Below are positions 8,056-17,906 of a stretch of 64,000 nucleotides of DNA, one piece after another. Where the stretch lies: NCBI GenBank assembly GCA_002340355.1, contig DDLX01000017.1, positions 310,001 through 374,000 on the forward strand, read 5' to 3'. A program made the translations under genes and the position numbers. The notes under the pieces are model-generated. The model saw only the letters and a list, made by a program, of their open reading frames with translations, searched no databases and was not told the DNA's origin. The DNA is from Cytophagales bacterium UBA2561 (GTDB lineage: Bacteria; Bacteroidota; Bacteroidia; Cytophagales; Thermoflexibacteraceae). Position 1 is the stretch's first letter, and the number at the start of each line of letters is the position of its first letter.

Positions 8056-9561
8056 ATGGCAAATACTGGTAAAATCACACAGGTCATCGGACCTGTTGTG
8101 GACGTAAGTTTTGAGGGGGGGCAATTGCCCAAAATTCTGGACTCCCTCCAAGTAACGAAAAATGATGGTACAAAGGTCGTTCTAGAGTGCCAGCAGCATT
8201 TGGGCGAAGACCGTGTTCGTACTGTTTCGATGGAAGGAACGGAAGGCTTGCGCCGAGGCATGGATGTAGAAGATACAGGTTCTCCTATCAAAATGCCTAT
8301 CGGTGAAAACATCAAAGGACGATTGTTTAACGTAGTAGGTGATGCGATTGATGGTATGCCACCTGTCAATAACAAAGACGGCTTACCAATTCACCGTTCT
8401 GCTCCTAAATTTGAAGACTTAACGACTTCAGTTGAGCCACTTTATACAGGTATTAAGGTTATTGACTTGATTGAGCCGTATGCCAAAGGGGGTAAAATTG
8501 GATTGTTCGGTGGTGCTGGTGTTGGTAAGACTGTATTGATTCAGGAACTTATCAATAACATTGCCAAAGCCTATTCAGGTTTATCAGTATTTGCAGGTGT
8601 TGGTGAACGAACACGGGAAGGAAACGACTTGTTACGAGAGATGATTGAAGCAGGTATCGTTTCTTACGGTAAAGAGTTCATCGAAGAATTAGAAGAAAAT
8701 GGTGGCTGGCCTTTAGATAAGGTAAGTGTTGATAACTTGAAAAACTCAAAAGCAACTTTCGTCTTTGGACAGATGAACGAGCCTCCTGGGGCGCGGGCAA
8801 GGGTAGCTCTTTCAGGTTTGACGATGGCAGAGTATTTCCGTGATGGAGATGGTACAGGAAAAGGTCGTGATATTCTTTTCTTCGTTGATAATATCTTCCG
8901 ATTTACGCAAGCAGGTTCCGAAGTATCAGCCCTTCTTGGACGGATGCCTTCGGCAGTAGGTTATCAGCCTACATTAGCTACAGAAATGGGGGCAATGCAG
9001 GAACGAATTACTTCGACAAAACGAGGTTCAATTACTTCTGTACAGGCAGTTTACGTACCTGCGGATGACTTGACTGACCCTGCTCCTGCGACTACGTTTG
9101 CTCACTTGGATGCCACTACGGTACTTTCTCGTAAGATTGCTTCTTTGGGTATTTATCCCGCGGTGGATCCATTGGATTCTACGTCTAAAATCTTAACGGC
9201 TGAAATCCTTGGAAATGACCACTACAATACGGCACAGCGAGTAAAAGAAACCTTGCAACGATATAATGAACTCCAAGATATTATTGCTATTTTGGGTATG
9301 GATGAACTTTCAGAAGAAGATAAATTGGTCGTACACCGTGCCAGAAGGGTACAGCGATTCCTGTCGCAACCATTCCACGTTGCTGAGCAATTTACAGGTA
9401 TTCCAGGTGTTTTAGTTGATATCAAAGATACCATTAAAGGATTTAATGAAATCATTGATGGTAAATATGACCACTTACCAGAAGCAGCCTTCAATTTGGT
9501 TGGTACTATCGAAGATGCAGTTGAGAAAGGTGAGAAATTGATGCGAGAAGCTGGAAGCTAA
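8056..9561 (+). CDS. atpD: F1F0 ATP synthase subunit beta
   Basis: Catalytic subunit of the F1 ATPase. Walker A is GGAGVGKT (about residue 155-162), followed by GVGERTREGNDL, the Walker B region ILFFVDNIFRFTQAGSEVSALLGRMPSAVGYQPTL-type block, and the ALDATTVLSR-like segment (here HLDATTVLSRKIA). 501 residues is the normal Bacteroidota length. It is followed by atpC. The remaining subunit genes are not in this window, as is common in Bacteroidota, where beta-epsilon forms a separate pair. Confidence 0.98.
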   Translation: MANTGKITQVIGPVVDVSFEGGQLPKILDSLQVTKNDGTKVVLECQQHLGEDRVRTVSMEGTEGLRRGMDVEDTGSPIKMPIGENIKGRLFNVVGDAIDGMPPVNNKDGLPIHRSAPKFEDLTTSVEPLYTGIKVIDLIEPYAKGGKIGLFGGAGVGKTVLIQELINNIAKAYSGLSVFAGVGERTREGNDLLREMIEAGIVSYGKEFIEELEENGGWPLDKVSVDNLKNSKATFVFGQMNEPPGARARVALSGLTMAEYFRDGDGTGKGRDILFFVDNIFRFTQAGSEVSALLGRMPSAVGYQPTLATEMGAMQERITSTKRGSITSVQAVYVPADDLTDPAPATTFAHLDATTVLSRKIASLGIYPAVDPLDSTSKILTAEILGNDHYNTAQRVKETLQRYNELQDIIAILGMDELSEEDKLVVHRARRVQRFLSQPFHVAEQFTGIPGVLVDIKDTIKGFNEIIDGKYDHLPEAAFNLVGTIEDAVEKGEKLMREAGS

Positions 9562-9595
9562 TTTCCAAATCTTTTTTTTCCTTTTGAAAGATAAT

Positions 9596-9627
9596 AAACC
9601 TATAAGGTTTCGAGGCCTTATAGGTTT
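9596..9627. repeat. Palindrome between atpD and atpC
   Basis: Perfect 12-bp arms AAACCTATAAGG / CCTTATAGGTTT around an 8-nt loop, in the 93-bp gap between atpD and atpC. It may be a dispersed palindromic element like the one at 5230, or an RNA hairpin that adjusts the relative expression of beta and epsilon. No long U-tract follows on the plus strand. Confidence 0.65.
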
Positions 9628-9654
9628 GGTTTTTCAGACATAAACCCAAAAATT

Positions 9655-9900
9655 ATGAAATTAGAAATTATTACACCTGATGAAAAAGTATTTGAGGGTG
9701 AGGCTTCAGGAGTCAAAGTACCAGGTGTCAATGGATCATTTGAAGTATTAGACCATCATGCTCCCTTGGTAAGTGCCTTAGAGAAAGGTGATGTCCGTAT
9801 CAATGGTCAAAGTAAACAAGAGCTTAAGATTGATGGTGGTGTAATTGAAGTCTTAAATAATCATGTAGTGATTTTAGCAGAAGCCGTCTCTAAGAAATAA
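9655..9900 (+). CDS. atpC: F1F0 ATP synthase subunit epsilon (short form)
   Basis: 81-residue beta-sandwich N-terminal domain of epsilon: MKLEIITPDEKVFEGEA, then VKVPGVNGSFEVLDHHAPLVSAL, matching the family. The C-terminal helical hairpin that inhibits the enzyme in E. coli is absent, as in other short Bacteroidota epsilons. It connects the F1 head to the c-ring within the central stalk and is cotranscribed with atpD. Confidence 0.95.
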   Translation: MKLEIITPDEKVFEGEASGVKVPGVNGSFEVLDHHAPLVSALEKGDVRINGQSKQELKIDGGVIEVLNNHVVILAEAVSKK

Positions 9901-9936
9901 AAACGGTTCAAATCTCAAGTTTTACGAATATTTATG

Positions 9937-9967
9937 AAGGACATGGCAAAGATGCGGTGTCCTTTTT
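9937..9967 (+). terminator. Terminator after atpC
   Basis: Stem AAGGACA / TGTCCTT (9937-9943 and 9958-9964) followed by a short U-tract, 36 bp after the atpC stop. Confidence 0.6.
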
Positions 9968-10075
9968 CTATACCAAAAGTATGTAATTTATAAGAAATCA
10001 ACAGATACTCAGAAATTTATAATTTATTTGTCTCCATATATTATAAAATCTACATACCTGATACCAACATTATCC

Positions 10076-10696
10076 ATGCCTACAACTCCAGAGATATCAA
10101 AAGACCAAGCCTTCGAAATTATTTTTCAAAGGATGGAATCCTCTTCAAAACAACCTATTAACCCAACTCTAAGAAAGGCTATCAAAACAATAGGAAAAGT
10201 AATTCACTATAAAAAAAACGAAAAAGTCAATCAGGTTGGCGATATAAATCAAATGACATATAGTATTGTCAAAGGAAGCTTTGTCGCTACCATGTTACAG
10301 GAAAATGGCAAGGAATCTACCGTGATGTTATATAGTCCTAGTACTATAGAATTTATGTCTTGTCACGATAGTTACTTTTATGGAACTCCCACCAAATACA
10401 CACTTAAAGCTGTATCTGAAGCTTGTGTAATTGCTACCTCAAAAAATGAAATTGAAAAATTACGTCAAAAGAACCAAGAATTGAGTCAACTATATATTCA
10501 ACAGTTACAACGTATGCTTGTGTTAGTTATGGAAATAAACAACATACGACAAGCACTTAGCAGTAAAGATCTATTAAAATTAATTTATCAAAAAAGTCCT
10601 AATCTTTTTCATGATTTTCCTTCGAAGGATATTGCTGATTTTATGGGAATTACACCTGTTTGGCTGAGTAATTTGAAACGCAAATACTTTTCTTAA
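10076..10696 (+). CDS. Crp/Fnr-type cyclic-nucleotide-binding-like regulator
   Basis: 206 residues from the ATG at 10076 (a TTG at 10028 gives an unlikely extension). Residues about 30-125 look like a cNMP-binding jelly roll: GKVIHYKKNEKVNQVGD, YSIVKGSFVATMLQENGKESTVMLYSP. A long helix follows (EIEKLRQKNQELSQLYIQQLQRMLVLVMEIN), and the C-terminus (about 165-206) has a helix-turn-helix-like DFPSKDIADFMGITPVWLSNLKR. This is the layout of the divergent Crp/Fnr proteins abundant in Bacteroidota. The Arg-rich phosphate-binding cassette of true cAMP receptors is not evident, so the ligand is unknown. It probably regulates transcription; targets cannot be told. Confidence 0.78.
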   Translation: MPTTPEISKDQAFEIIFQRMESSSKQPINPTLRKAIKTIGKVIHYKKNEKVNQVGDINQMTYSIVKGSFVATMLQENGKESTVMLYSPSTIEFMSCHDSYFYGTPTKYTLKAVSEACVIATSKNEIEKLRQKNQELSQLYIQQLQRMLVLVMEINNIRQALSSKDLLKLIYQKSPNLFHDFPSKDIADFMGITPVWLSNLKRKYFS

Positions 10697-10778
10697 ATTA
10701 ATTTAAGAGCCTTGAATTTTTACTATCCTATTTTTGTGAGGTACTTGAGTTTTTTCTCTTTAGAGTTCAACATATCAA

Positions 10779-10931
10779 ATGAAAAAAATTATGATAATTT
10801 TAGGCATTACTTTTATAGGATATCTCGCAAGTCGTGATGATGATTTATCACAAAAAGTAAATCAATTCCGATTGGTTAAAACAACTGATTCTACAAAATC
10901 CACAAAAATTTGCTTTTATAACAATGATTAA
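10779..10931 (+). CDS. Small exported-type protein (50 aa) with altered lipobox
   Basis: A 50-codon frame with a short hydrophobic N-terminus, MKKIMIILGITFIGYLAS, followed by Arg-Asp-Asp-Asp. This reads like a lipoprotein signal (L-A-S-C) in which the Cys codon is CGT (Arg), one base from TGT. A TATTTTTG -7 box lies at 10729-10736 and a terminator hairpin at 10943-10974, so the frame looks like a small single-gene unit. There is no recognised homology. It may be a degenerate lipoprotein or a membrane-anchored peptide. Confidence 0.42.
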   Translation: MKKIMIILGITFIGYLASRDDDLSQKVNQFRLVKTTDSTKSTKICFYNND

Positions 10932-10942
10932 TCCCAAAACGT

Positions 10943-10992
10943 CCCTTTCCTAAATTGTTTCCTTTAGAAGAGGGATGCTCCTTTGTTTTTTT
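10943..10992 (+). terminator. Terminator after the small ORF
   Basis: A 12-position imperfect stem (CCCTTTCCTAAA / TTTAGAAGAGGG, one G-U and one mismatch) is followed by a T-rich run starting at 10982. It lies just before the end of the leftward PAS/SpoIIE gene. Confidence 0.5.
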
Positions 10993-11002
10993 ATTTGAAG
11001 TT

Positions 11003-13357
11003 TTAGACTTTCACACCAATTACTAGAACATCATCAATTTGTTTTTCTCGTCCTTTAGCACGCCACTTCTCAAAATGTTCATCTAACAAATATTCCTGTT
11101 GGTCGGGAGATTCATGATGAATTGCCTGAAGAAGTTGCCGAAACTGTTTCGAACGTAACTTCTGTTTATGAATGCCACCGAACTGATCGGCATAACCATC
11201 GGTAAATAAATAAAAATTTGCCTCTTCTTCAGCCAGCTCAATAGATTGATTATCAAATGTATGATCTTGTACTAGATGTCTTCCAGCAATTCCATAACGA
11301 TTCCCTCGAATACGTTGTAATTCGTTATTTTGAATTAGAATTAGGGGATTATGTGCGCCTGCAAAATCTAGTATCCGAGTTTCTGGCTGGTAACGACACA
11401 AGGCAATATCCATTCCATCTCGACTATTATTTTCATGTTGGCGTAATAGATTTCGGATACGAAGGTGAAGTTCATTTAATATTTCATTCGGAGCAGGTTC
11501 ATCTTTTTCCTTCATAATTTCCTTCAATAATGTACTACTAATCATAGACATAAATGCCCCCGGTACACCATGTCCTGTACAATCAGCGGCAGCAATGTAA
11601 AGATAATTAGTTGTTTTTTCGAACCAATAAAAATCACCGCTCACACTATCTTTAGGCTTCCAAAGAATGAAAAATTGTTTAAAACTTTTTTGGATTTCCT
11701 CCATCGGAGGTAGTAATGTTTCTTGAATGCGCTTAGCATATTGGATACTATCTAGAATATATTTGTTTTTGGTACGAAGTTCAATATTCGTTGCTGTCAG
11801 TTCTTTAGTTCGTTTTGAAACGGTACTTTCTAACTCAGAATTATACCGTACAATTTCTTCTTCTAATCGCTTTTTGGCAGTAATATCAAATCGAATGGCT
11901 AAATATTTCTTAGGTTTTCCTCTTTCATTCATAATCGGTACAATGGTCGTATTAACCCAATAGTACCGTCCTAATTTAGTTTTATTCCGAAATTCTCCTC
12001 TCCAAACTTTTCCATTCGCAATCGTATTCCACATATCTTGAATAAACTCTTTAGGGTGATATCCTGACTTAATTATTTCGTGCGATTGTCCCAAAAATTC
12101 ATCAGGGGTGTAACCTGAGACTTCAACAAATTTCTCATTTCCATATAAAATTGTCCCTTTAACATCTGTCATAGTTACAATAGCAGATTCATCAAGGGCA
12201 TATTTTTGGTCTTGAAGTTTACGCTGAATACGGCGTAATTTGCTAATATCTTTAATAGAAATAAAAATATTCTTTATTCCATCATTTTCATCTCGTTCGA
12301 AGTGACTAGTTACATAAGACTCCATAAAACTGGAATAACCTTTTCGTTTGATTTTCATGGTAATACTCCGTCCATCAAAATCTTCCAGTTTTTTAAAATA
12401 AGCCTTTCCTCTATCTCCTACAATATCCCGCATATCTACAAATCGTAGGAACGATTTTCCAATAAGTTCCTCTTTCGTATAGCCTAATTTTTTAACACAA
12501 AATTCACTCACATCCTGAATTCGCAGTTTACCGTCCGTCGTAATGAGCATTACAGGCATCTTGGCATAAATATCTGCAAAGCGTTTTTCGCTTCGAACTA
12601 ATAGTTCTTCAGTAAGTTTAGTTTGGGTTATATCAAAACCAACACTGACAAATCGGAAGGGTTTACCATTTTGGTTCAGATGTGGAATGATCGAAGAAAA
12701 GAGCCAATAATCTCGTCCTTTTTTATGGGTATATTTAATTTCGCCTCGCCACGTTTTGCTTTGTCTCACCGTATGCCGAATTTCTTCGGAAAGCATTTCA
12801 TCTCGTTTACTTTGATGCAAAAAGAATTGATATTTTTGTCCAATAAGCTCTTGTTCACTATACCCCGAAATCTCACAAAATTTCTGATTAACAAAAATAA
12901 TCTCAGATTTTACATTTGTTACAAAAACAGAAGCCGTGCGATCAAGAGCATGATTAACCGTTTCTCGAATCGAAGAATTGAAGGTATTGCCAACTTTCTG
13001 AATGAAAATCGCAAACATTCGCTCTTTACCCGAAGAAGACGCAACTGATTCCTGTGGAAAAACCCGTATTTCGAATAAACGGATAAGTTCATCAGTCGTA
13101 TTTCCAAAGTCCAACGTCCGAAAGTTACCTTCTTGTTTTACTTTAGCCATCGTTCGTTTGAGGTTCCGACTTACTTTAGTAGGCAGAATTTGGAAGATAT
13201 TCTGTTCGGGTAGATTTAATTCCGAAAATTTTTTTTGCCCCGTATCTACCGAACTAATAGTACCATCCTCAGTAACTTTTAGGCAAAGTTCACTGATAAA
13301 ATCGGACAACATGACTAAGAATAAGTCTATCCGATTATCGGGCATATGGGGGATCAT
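11003..13357 (-). CDS. Multi-PAS sensor with C-terminal SpoIIE-type PP2C phosphatase
   Basis: 784 residues from the ATG at 13357; the codon 9 bp further upstream is TTG. There is no signal peptide and no membrane segment, so it is cytoplasmic. At least three PAS/PAC modules are seen: about 145-255 (VNQKFCEISGYSEQELIGQ), 265-380 (FCVKKLGYTKEELIGKSF) and 390-505 (NEKFVEVSGYTPDEFLGQ). A short coiled coil leads into a SpoIIE phosphatase domain (about 550-784). Metal-site motifs are visible: SGDFYWF, ADCTGHGVPGAFMSM, DGMDIALC, FAGAHNPL, FTDGYADQFGG and the terminal DDVLVIG. Such proteins dephosphorylate serine or threonine on partner proteins such as anti-sigma antagonists; no such partner is nearby. 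The ligand sensed by the PAS domains is unknown. Confidence 0.9.
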   Translation of the reverse strand: MIPHMPDNRIDLFLVMLSDFISELCLKVTEDGTISSVDTGQKKFSELNLPEQNIFQILPTKVSRNLKRTMAKVKQEGNFRTLDFGNTTDELIRLFEIRVFPQESVASSSGKERMFAIFIQKVGNTFNSSIRETVNHALDRTASVFVTNVKSEIIFVNQKFCEISGYSEQELIGQKYQFFLHQSKRDEMLSEEIRHTVRQSKTWRGEIKYTHKKGRDYWLFSSIIPHLNQNGKPFRFVSVGFDITQTKLTEELLVRSEKRFADIYAKMPVMLITTDGKLRIQDVSEFCVKKLGYTKEELIGKSFLRFVDMRDIVGDRGKAYFKKLEDFDGRSITMKIKRKGYSSFMESYVTSHFERDENDGIKNIFISIKDISKLRRIQRKLQDQKYALDESAIVTMTDVKGTILYGNEKFVEVSGYTPDEFLGQSHEIIKSGYHPKEFIQDMWNTIANGKVWRGEFRNKTKLGRYYWVNTTIVPIMNERGKPKKYLAIRFDITAKKRLEEEIVRYNSELESTVSKRTKELTATNIELRTKNKYILDSIQYAKRIQETLLPPMEEIQKSFKQFFILWKPKDSVSGDFYWFEKTTNYLYIAAADCTGHGVPGAFMSMISSTLLKEIMKEKDEPAPNEILNELHLRIRNLLRQHENNSRDGMDIALCRYQPETRILDFAGAHNPLILIQNNELQRIRGNRYGIAGRHLVQDHTFDNQSIELAEEEANFYLFTDGYADQFGGIHKQKLRSKQFRQLLQAIHHESPDQQEYLLDEHFEKWRAKGREKQIDDVLVIGVKV

Positions 13358-13493
13358 GAGCGACAAGTGTCAATTATTTGAACATCAATTTAGATAACTG
13401 ATAATGGTACGATTTTTAGCCGTGTTTTTATCTTATCGTAATAAACAGCAAAAAGAAAGCCACTTTTCTGCCTAATAAAAGGTATTTTCATGG

Positions 13494-16400
13494 TTATTCC
13501 AATCGAAATCCGATCACTAAAATATCATCTGTCTGGCTATTTTTTCCTTTCCATTCATTGATATTATCCTTAAGTGATTTATGCTGAAATTCAGGTAATT
13601 GCTTGTGAATTTTGAGTAAAAATTCTTTCATACGGCGTTTCATGTATTTTCGTCCTTTGGGTCCTCCAAATTGATCTTGATAACCATCCGAAAATAAATA
13701 AAACCATGTTGGTTCTTCTACTTCAATCAAATGCCCTCTAAAGTCTCGTTCACTCATCTCTCTTCGCATCAATCCAATGGGTTGTTTATCTCCTTTAATT
13801 TCATACATTTCATTTTGTCGAATGTAAAATAAAGGATTTTTTGCCCCTGCAAATTCTACCAAGTTTGTCTTTTTGTCAATAACACAAAGGCTCATATCCA
13901 TCCCATCTCGATTACTAGTTTCCATTTGTTTTAAGCCTTTCACAACTCCCCTGTGCATTTCATTAAGGATTCTTTCAGGACGAATTATTCTCCTCCGATT
14001 GACAATATCATTTAACAAATCATTACCAATCATGGACATAAATGCGCCTGGTACGCCGTGTCCTGTACAATCTACTGCTGAAACAACTTGCTTTTTGCTG
14101 GTAGGTGTCTCGTCAACTTCAGCAAACCAATAAAAATCCCCACTTACGACATCACGAGGTTGCCAGAAAATAAACGAATCGGGTAAGCTTTGTTGTAAAT
14201 GCTGTGGTTGTGGTAACATTGCCGATTGAATTCGACTCGCATAATTAATGCTATTGATAATATCTTGCGATGTTTTACTGATTTCGATATTCTTCTCTTC
14301 AATAATTTGATGCTGTCGAGTAATTTGAGCATACGATTCCGCATTTGATAAAGCAATCCCAACATAGACCGCTAAGTTCTTCAACAAATTAATATCATTT
14401 CCTGAAAAAGCATCTTCATCATAACTTTGGACAGTCATCACCCCTAGGCTTTGTGACTGATTCATCAAAGGTAAGCAAACTATGGATTGGGCAAAACCTG
14501 TACGTCCAGGGAAGGGGGCGTTTGGAATGTAATATTTATACTCATCAATATACTTTTTAATAATTACTTCCTCCCGATTGTATAATGACCAAACTGTTAA
14601 GTCATTCTCATCTGCAATCGAAACTTGGAAGCTTTGGGTCGTATCACCTTTGATAAAATTCTGAAACGCGATGACTCTATCCTCTTCTAAATACAGTCCA
14701 ATCCCAAAAATTTGGATATTCATTCGTGCCGAAATATTATCATAAACTGTTCGGCGGATATTCTCAAGGGATAAAGTGGAAGTGATTTCTTTCCCAATTT
14801 CACTCAACAAATTAATGTTGTCATAAGCACGTTGTGTATTATCACGTTCCTCAGTAATTTCACGATTCTTCTGCTCTAACAACGAATGTTGCTTTTCGAG
14901 TTCCTTTTTATGTGATTTTAATTTATGAGTTTGCTTTTCAAGAGTTTGTTTTTGGTTTTCTAATTTTTTGGTTTGTGATTCTAATTGCTTGGTCTTTTCT
15001 GTAATTTCATTTTTTTGTTTCTCCAAAAATGTATTTTTTTCGGTAATCTCATTAGTTCGTTTAGCTACGATTTGCTCTAATTCTTCATTCTGTTTGCGTA
15101 GTCTTCGTCCGTTAATCACTACTGCTATACGCACCAAAATACCTCCTAGTGCCATATAAGATACAAAAGCTCCAAACGTAAGATACCAAGGCGGTTTGAT
15201 TCGAAACTGATACATCGCTTCGCTACTTTCAGTGCCATAAATATTTCTAGCTTTCACCCGAAATTTGTAGGTTGCTTCTGAAAGATTGGTATATTCTTTT
15301 TTTGTTTCGGTTGTCCATGCTGACCAAGTTTCATCATATCCTTGCAAAAAATAACTGTATTCCGTAGCGGATGGCTTATCGTAGTTTGTTGCTGAAAAAT
15401 GAAAAGTCAAAGAATTGTATTCAAATGGAAGTTCAGGTACATTTCGCCATGCTTGAGTTAATGATGAAATATACTTATTATCAATCCAGCCACTTGTTTT
15501 TATTTCTGCATGGGTTCCTGAGAATAAAAGTGAGTCCCTTTTCAGATATACTTTTCGAATCAAAGCAGAAAATTTTTCATTATAGTCTTTCCTTGTTTTT
15601 TTGCCATTATACTGAAATAATCCCTCTACACTTCCAATCCATGTAATTCCCTTATCATCAGGATATACGGCATAAATATCCAGCTCAGGTAAGCGTTTTA
15701 ATGAAATCGAATCTCGATAATAACGCGTTTTACCTGTTGCATATTTAATCTTTCGAATCACTTCAATTTTACTTTCTTGTTCATTATATACATTTAACCA
15801 TAAATTTCCTTTTTGGTCTTCCGTAAATCGTACATTACCTTGTAAACCATTAGGAAATATTTTTGAAATTTGTTTCTCTGGCTTAAATTTATTTAACTCA
15901 TCATCATAAACATACAATCCCCCCACTGTCCGAATCAATACTTTATTTGAGTAATTATAAATTTGAACACCATTCAATGAACTTTCACTATTATCTGACA
16001 AAACAAATTGATAGACATCAATGGGTTTAATATCATTCGACTGAGCAAATTTTAGGCGAATAATCCCACTATAAGTTGTTCCTGCCCAAATGGTTCCATT
16101 GCTATCTTCGGCAATACTTCGGACTTCGAAGGCATCAATATCTTGGACTTTTCCATAATTTAGCCAAAGATTATTTTTCCAAGTCATCACTGCTAATCCA
16201 TCAGGCAAGCCTACATAAATTTTATTGGGAGTATTTTTTGAGGGATATAAAATAAAGGAATTATAATTATTAATTTGTTTTCCATAAAATCCATCATTAC
16301 CATCCGAACGAATTTCATAAATCCCCACATTTGTACCTACTAATAATTTATCTTGGGTTCGATCATTTTTTTTAGGCGTAAATTTTAATAAACTCCATGA

Positions 16401-17564
16401 TTGTGAGTGAATATTTTTAATAGGATGAAATCGGTTATCTTTGAGGTAATAAACTCCCACTCCAGTCGCTACAAACAACGTATTTTGATACCGAGTAATT
16501 GACTGTACACTTCCTTCAAGCCCTGAGGTTTCGTCCCAGTATCGCAGTGGCAATCGAATTTCTACCCGTGAAATGCCATTATTTAATCCTAACCAAAGTG
16601 CGTGTTGACGGTCTTGGTAAGCAAACAAAACCATATTATCCTGCAAATTCGTATTACGATTAAGCACCTCTACAAATTGCCCATTTTCATCTAGAATAAC
16701 CAGACCTCCTCGAATAGTTGTTAAAGCAAATTGAGGCTCTTTTTTATTATTAGAAAATCGTATTCCGTGATAAATCTGATGTTCGGCAAGATAAGTATTC
16801 GCATCTGAGTAAAGTGGAAAAATGGGCATTTCAGCATCCGTGGGATCATATAAGAAAAGTCCTTGTTCGGCTGTTCCAATCAGAATTTTACCTGTTTCAT
16901 CGAAAGGAAGCATCGTATAAATACGACTTTCGGAAAATAAACCTCCTCCTTGAATAAAGTGCAGACTATCATTTTCAAGACAGAAAAGCCCTACTCCCTT
17001 TTCACGAATGTACAATTTATTATTCACCGAAAAACTAAAATGAAAGGCTGCCTCAGGCATTTGAAGCGTCGGTCTCCAAATTTTATATTGATCTTTACGA
17101 AATCGAATCAGGCATTTATAAGACTGAAAATAAACTCCATCCTTACTAACATAAGTCTTCCAGATATCTGTAAAATTTTTCTCTTCATCTGGCAATTTAT
17201 CAGACAGCGAAACGTACTGCATTTCGCCTGTTTTAGGGTTAGGTGTTAAATAACCAAATTCACCATATGCGCCAACATAAACGACTCCATCTTCATCTAT
17301 TGCTAGAGAAGTCACTGAAAGATTATTACTGATCGGAATTAATTTCCAATTTTTTCCATCAAATTCTAACAAACCGTTTGTATTACCAACATACATTACA
17401 CCCCGATGGTCTTGCACAATTGCCCAGTTTTGAGAACCCGCTTTATAAACTGAAGGAGCATAGTTTTGTGTAAAGGGCATTCCAATTTCCTGCGCCGTGA
17501 GCCACGAAGCTAGAAGTCCAAAAAGAATAGTGAAAATATATATTCGGAAATGCCTGTATTTCAT
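13494..17564 (-). CDS. Two-component-type propeller sensor with GAF and SpoIIE phosphatase
   Basis: 1356 residues. A signal peptide (about 1-24, ending LTAQ) leads into a periplasmic beta-propeller of Reg_prop repeats (about 40-690; repeated GVYYL, IWAGTTYSGI, LWLGLNNGIS patterns). A Y_Y_Y domain follows (about 720-790: YSYFLQGYDETWSAW, LSEATYKFRVKARN), then one membrane helix (about 795-820). Next come a long Glu/Lys coiled coil (825-930), a GAF domain (about 935-1090) and a SpoIIE PP2C domain (about 1120-1356; SGDFYWFAEVD, VDCTGHGVPGAFMSM, FSDGYQDQFGG, DDILVIG). This is the hybrid two-component layout with the kinase replaced by a phosphatase, so it should turn an extracellular signal into Ser/Thr dephosphorylation. 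It is in tandem with the PAS/SpoIIE gene. Confidence 0.9.
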   Translation of the reverse strand: MKYRHFRIYIFTILFGLLASWLTAQEIGMPFTQNYAPSVYKAGSQNWAIVQDHRGVMYVGNTNGLLEFDGKNWKLIPISNNLSVTSLAIDEDGVVYVGAYGEFGYLTPNPKTGEMQYVSLSDKLPDEEKNFTDIWKTYVSKDGVYFQSYKCLIRFRKDQYKIWRPTLQMPEAAFHFSFSVNNKLYIREKGVGLFCLENDSLHFIQGGGLFSESRIYTMLPFDETGKILIGTAEQGLFLYDPTDAEMPIFPLYSDANTYLAEHQIYHGIRFSNNKKEPQFALTTIRGGLVILDENGQFVEVLNRNTNLQDNMVLFAYQDRQHALWLGLNNGISRVEIRLPLRYWDETSGLEGSVQSITRYQNTLFVATGVGVYYLKDNRFHPIKNIHSQSWSLLKFTPKKNDRTQDKLLVGTNVGIYEIRSDGNDGFYGKQINNYNSFILYPSKNTPNKIYVGLPDGLAVMTWKNNLWLNYGKVQDIDAFEVRSIAEDSNGTIWAGTTYSGIIRLKFAQSNDIKPIDVYQFVLSDNSESSLNGVQIYNYSNKVLIRTVGGLYVYDDELNKFKPEKQISKIFPNGLQGNVRFTEDQKGNLWLNVYNEQESKIEVIRKIKYATGKTRYYRDSISLKRLPELDIYAVYPDDKGITWIGSVEGLFQYNGKKTRKDYNEKFSALIRKVYLKRDSLLFSGTHAEIKTSGWIDNKYISSLTQAWRNVPELPFEYNSLTFHFSATNYDKPSATEYSYFLQGYDETWSAWTTETKKEYTNLSEATYKFRVKARNIYGTESSEAMYQFRIKPPWYLTFGAFVSYMALGGILVRIAVVINGRRLRKQNEELEQIVAKRTNEITEKNTFLEKQKNEITEKTKQLESQTKKLENQKQTLEKQTHKLKSHKKELEKQHSLLEQKNREITEERDNTQRAYDNINLLSEIGKEITSTLSLENIRRTVYDNISARMNIQIFGIGLYLEEDRVIAFQNFIKGDTTQSFQVSIADENDLTVWSLYNREEVIIKKYIDEYKYYIPNAPFPGRTGFAQSIVCLPLMNQSQSLGVMTVQSYDEDAFSGNDINLLKNLAVYVGIALSNAESYAQITRQHQIIEEKNIEISKTSQDIINSINYASRIQSAMLPQPQHLQQSLPDSFIFWQPRDVVSGDFYWFAEVDETPTSKKQVVSAVDCTGHGVPGAFMSMIGNDLLNDIVNRRRIIRPERILNEMHRGVVKGLKQMETSNRDGMDMSLCVIDKKTNLVEFAGAKNPLFYIRQNEMYEIKGDKQPIGLMRREMSERDFRGHLIEVEEPTWFYLFSDGYQDQFGGPKGRKYMKRRMKEFLLKIHKQLPEFQHKSLKDNINEWKGKNSQTDDILVIGFRLE

Positions 17565-17906
17565 GTTTTTAATTCCAAGTCCAATAGTGCCTTCGCATCC
17601 TATATTAAGTCCAAATTATTTATAGATAGTACTGGTCTTAATGGTGTTTTATAATGATTTTTTTATGGTGTATTGTGGTTTTAGGGAATTCAAAATCAGC
17701 CACTTTTTATATTCGTGAAGATAACGAAAATGCGAAAAAATTTATAAAAACATACCTTAACAAATCGAAAATATAATGCCAATTTTCTATTAAAACATTT
17801 TTTATGAATTTTTATGCCGTTTCTGTTCTTATAAATTTGTTAATAAAAAAGATTTCGCCCTTTTTTAACGTTTAGAACATAACACTAAACTTCAATTAAT
17901 ACCTCA
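17565..17906. other. Divergent intergenic region
   Basis: About 340 bp of AT-rich sequence between the start of the propeller/SpoIIE gene and the start of the PLP-enzyme gene. It must hold both promoters. No convincing TTTG/TAnnTTTG pair, ORF or strong hairpin was seen. Confidence 0.5.

Noticed and set aside
9222..9494. Leftward open frame inside atpD, and similar long antisense frames in the PAS, propeller and giant genes
   Set aside because: They lie wholly within strongly supported genes, have no motifs, and follow from base composition and codon pattern of the real gene.
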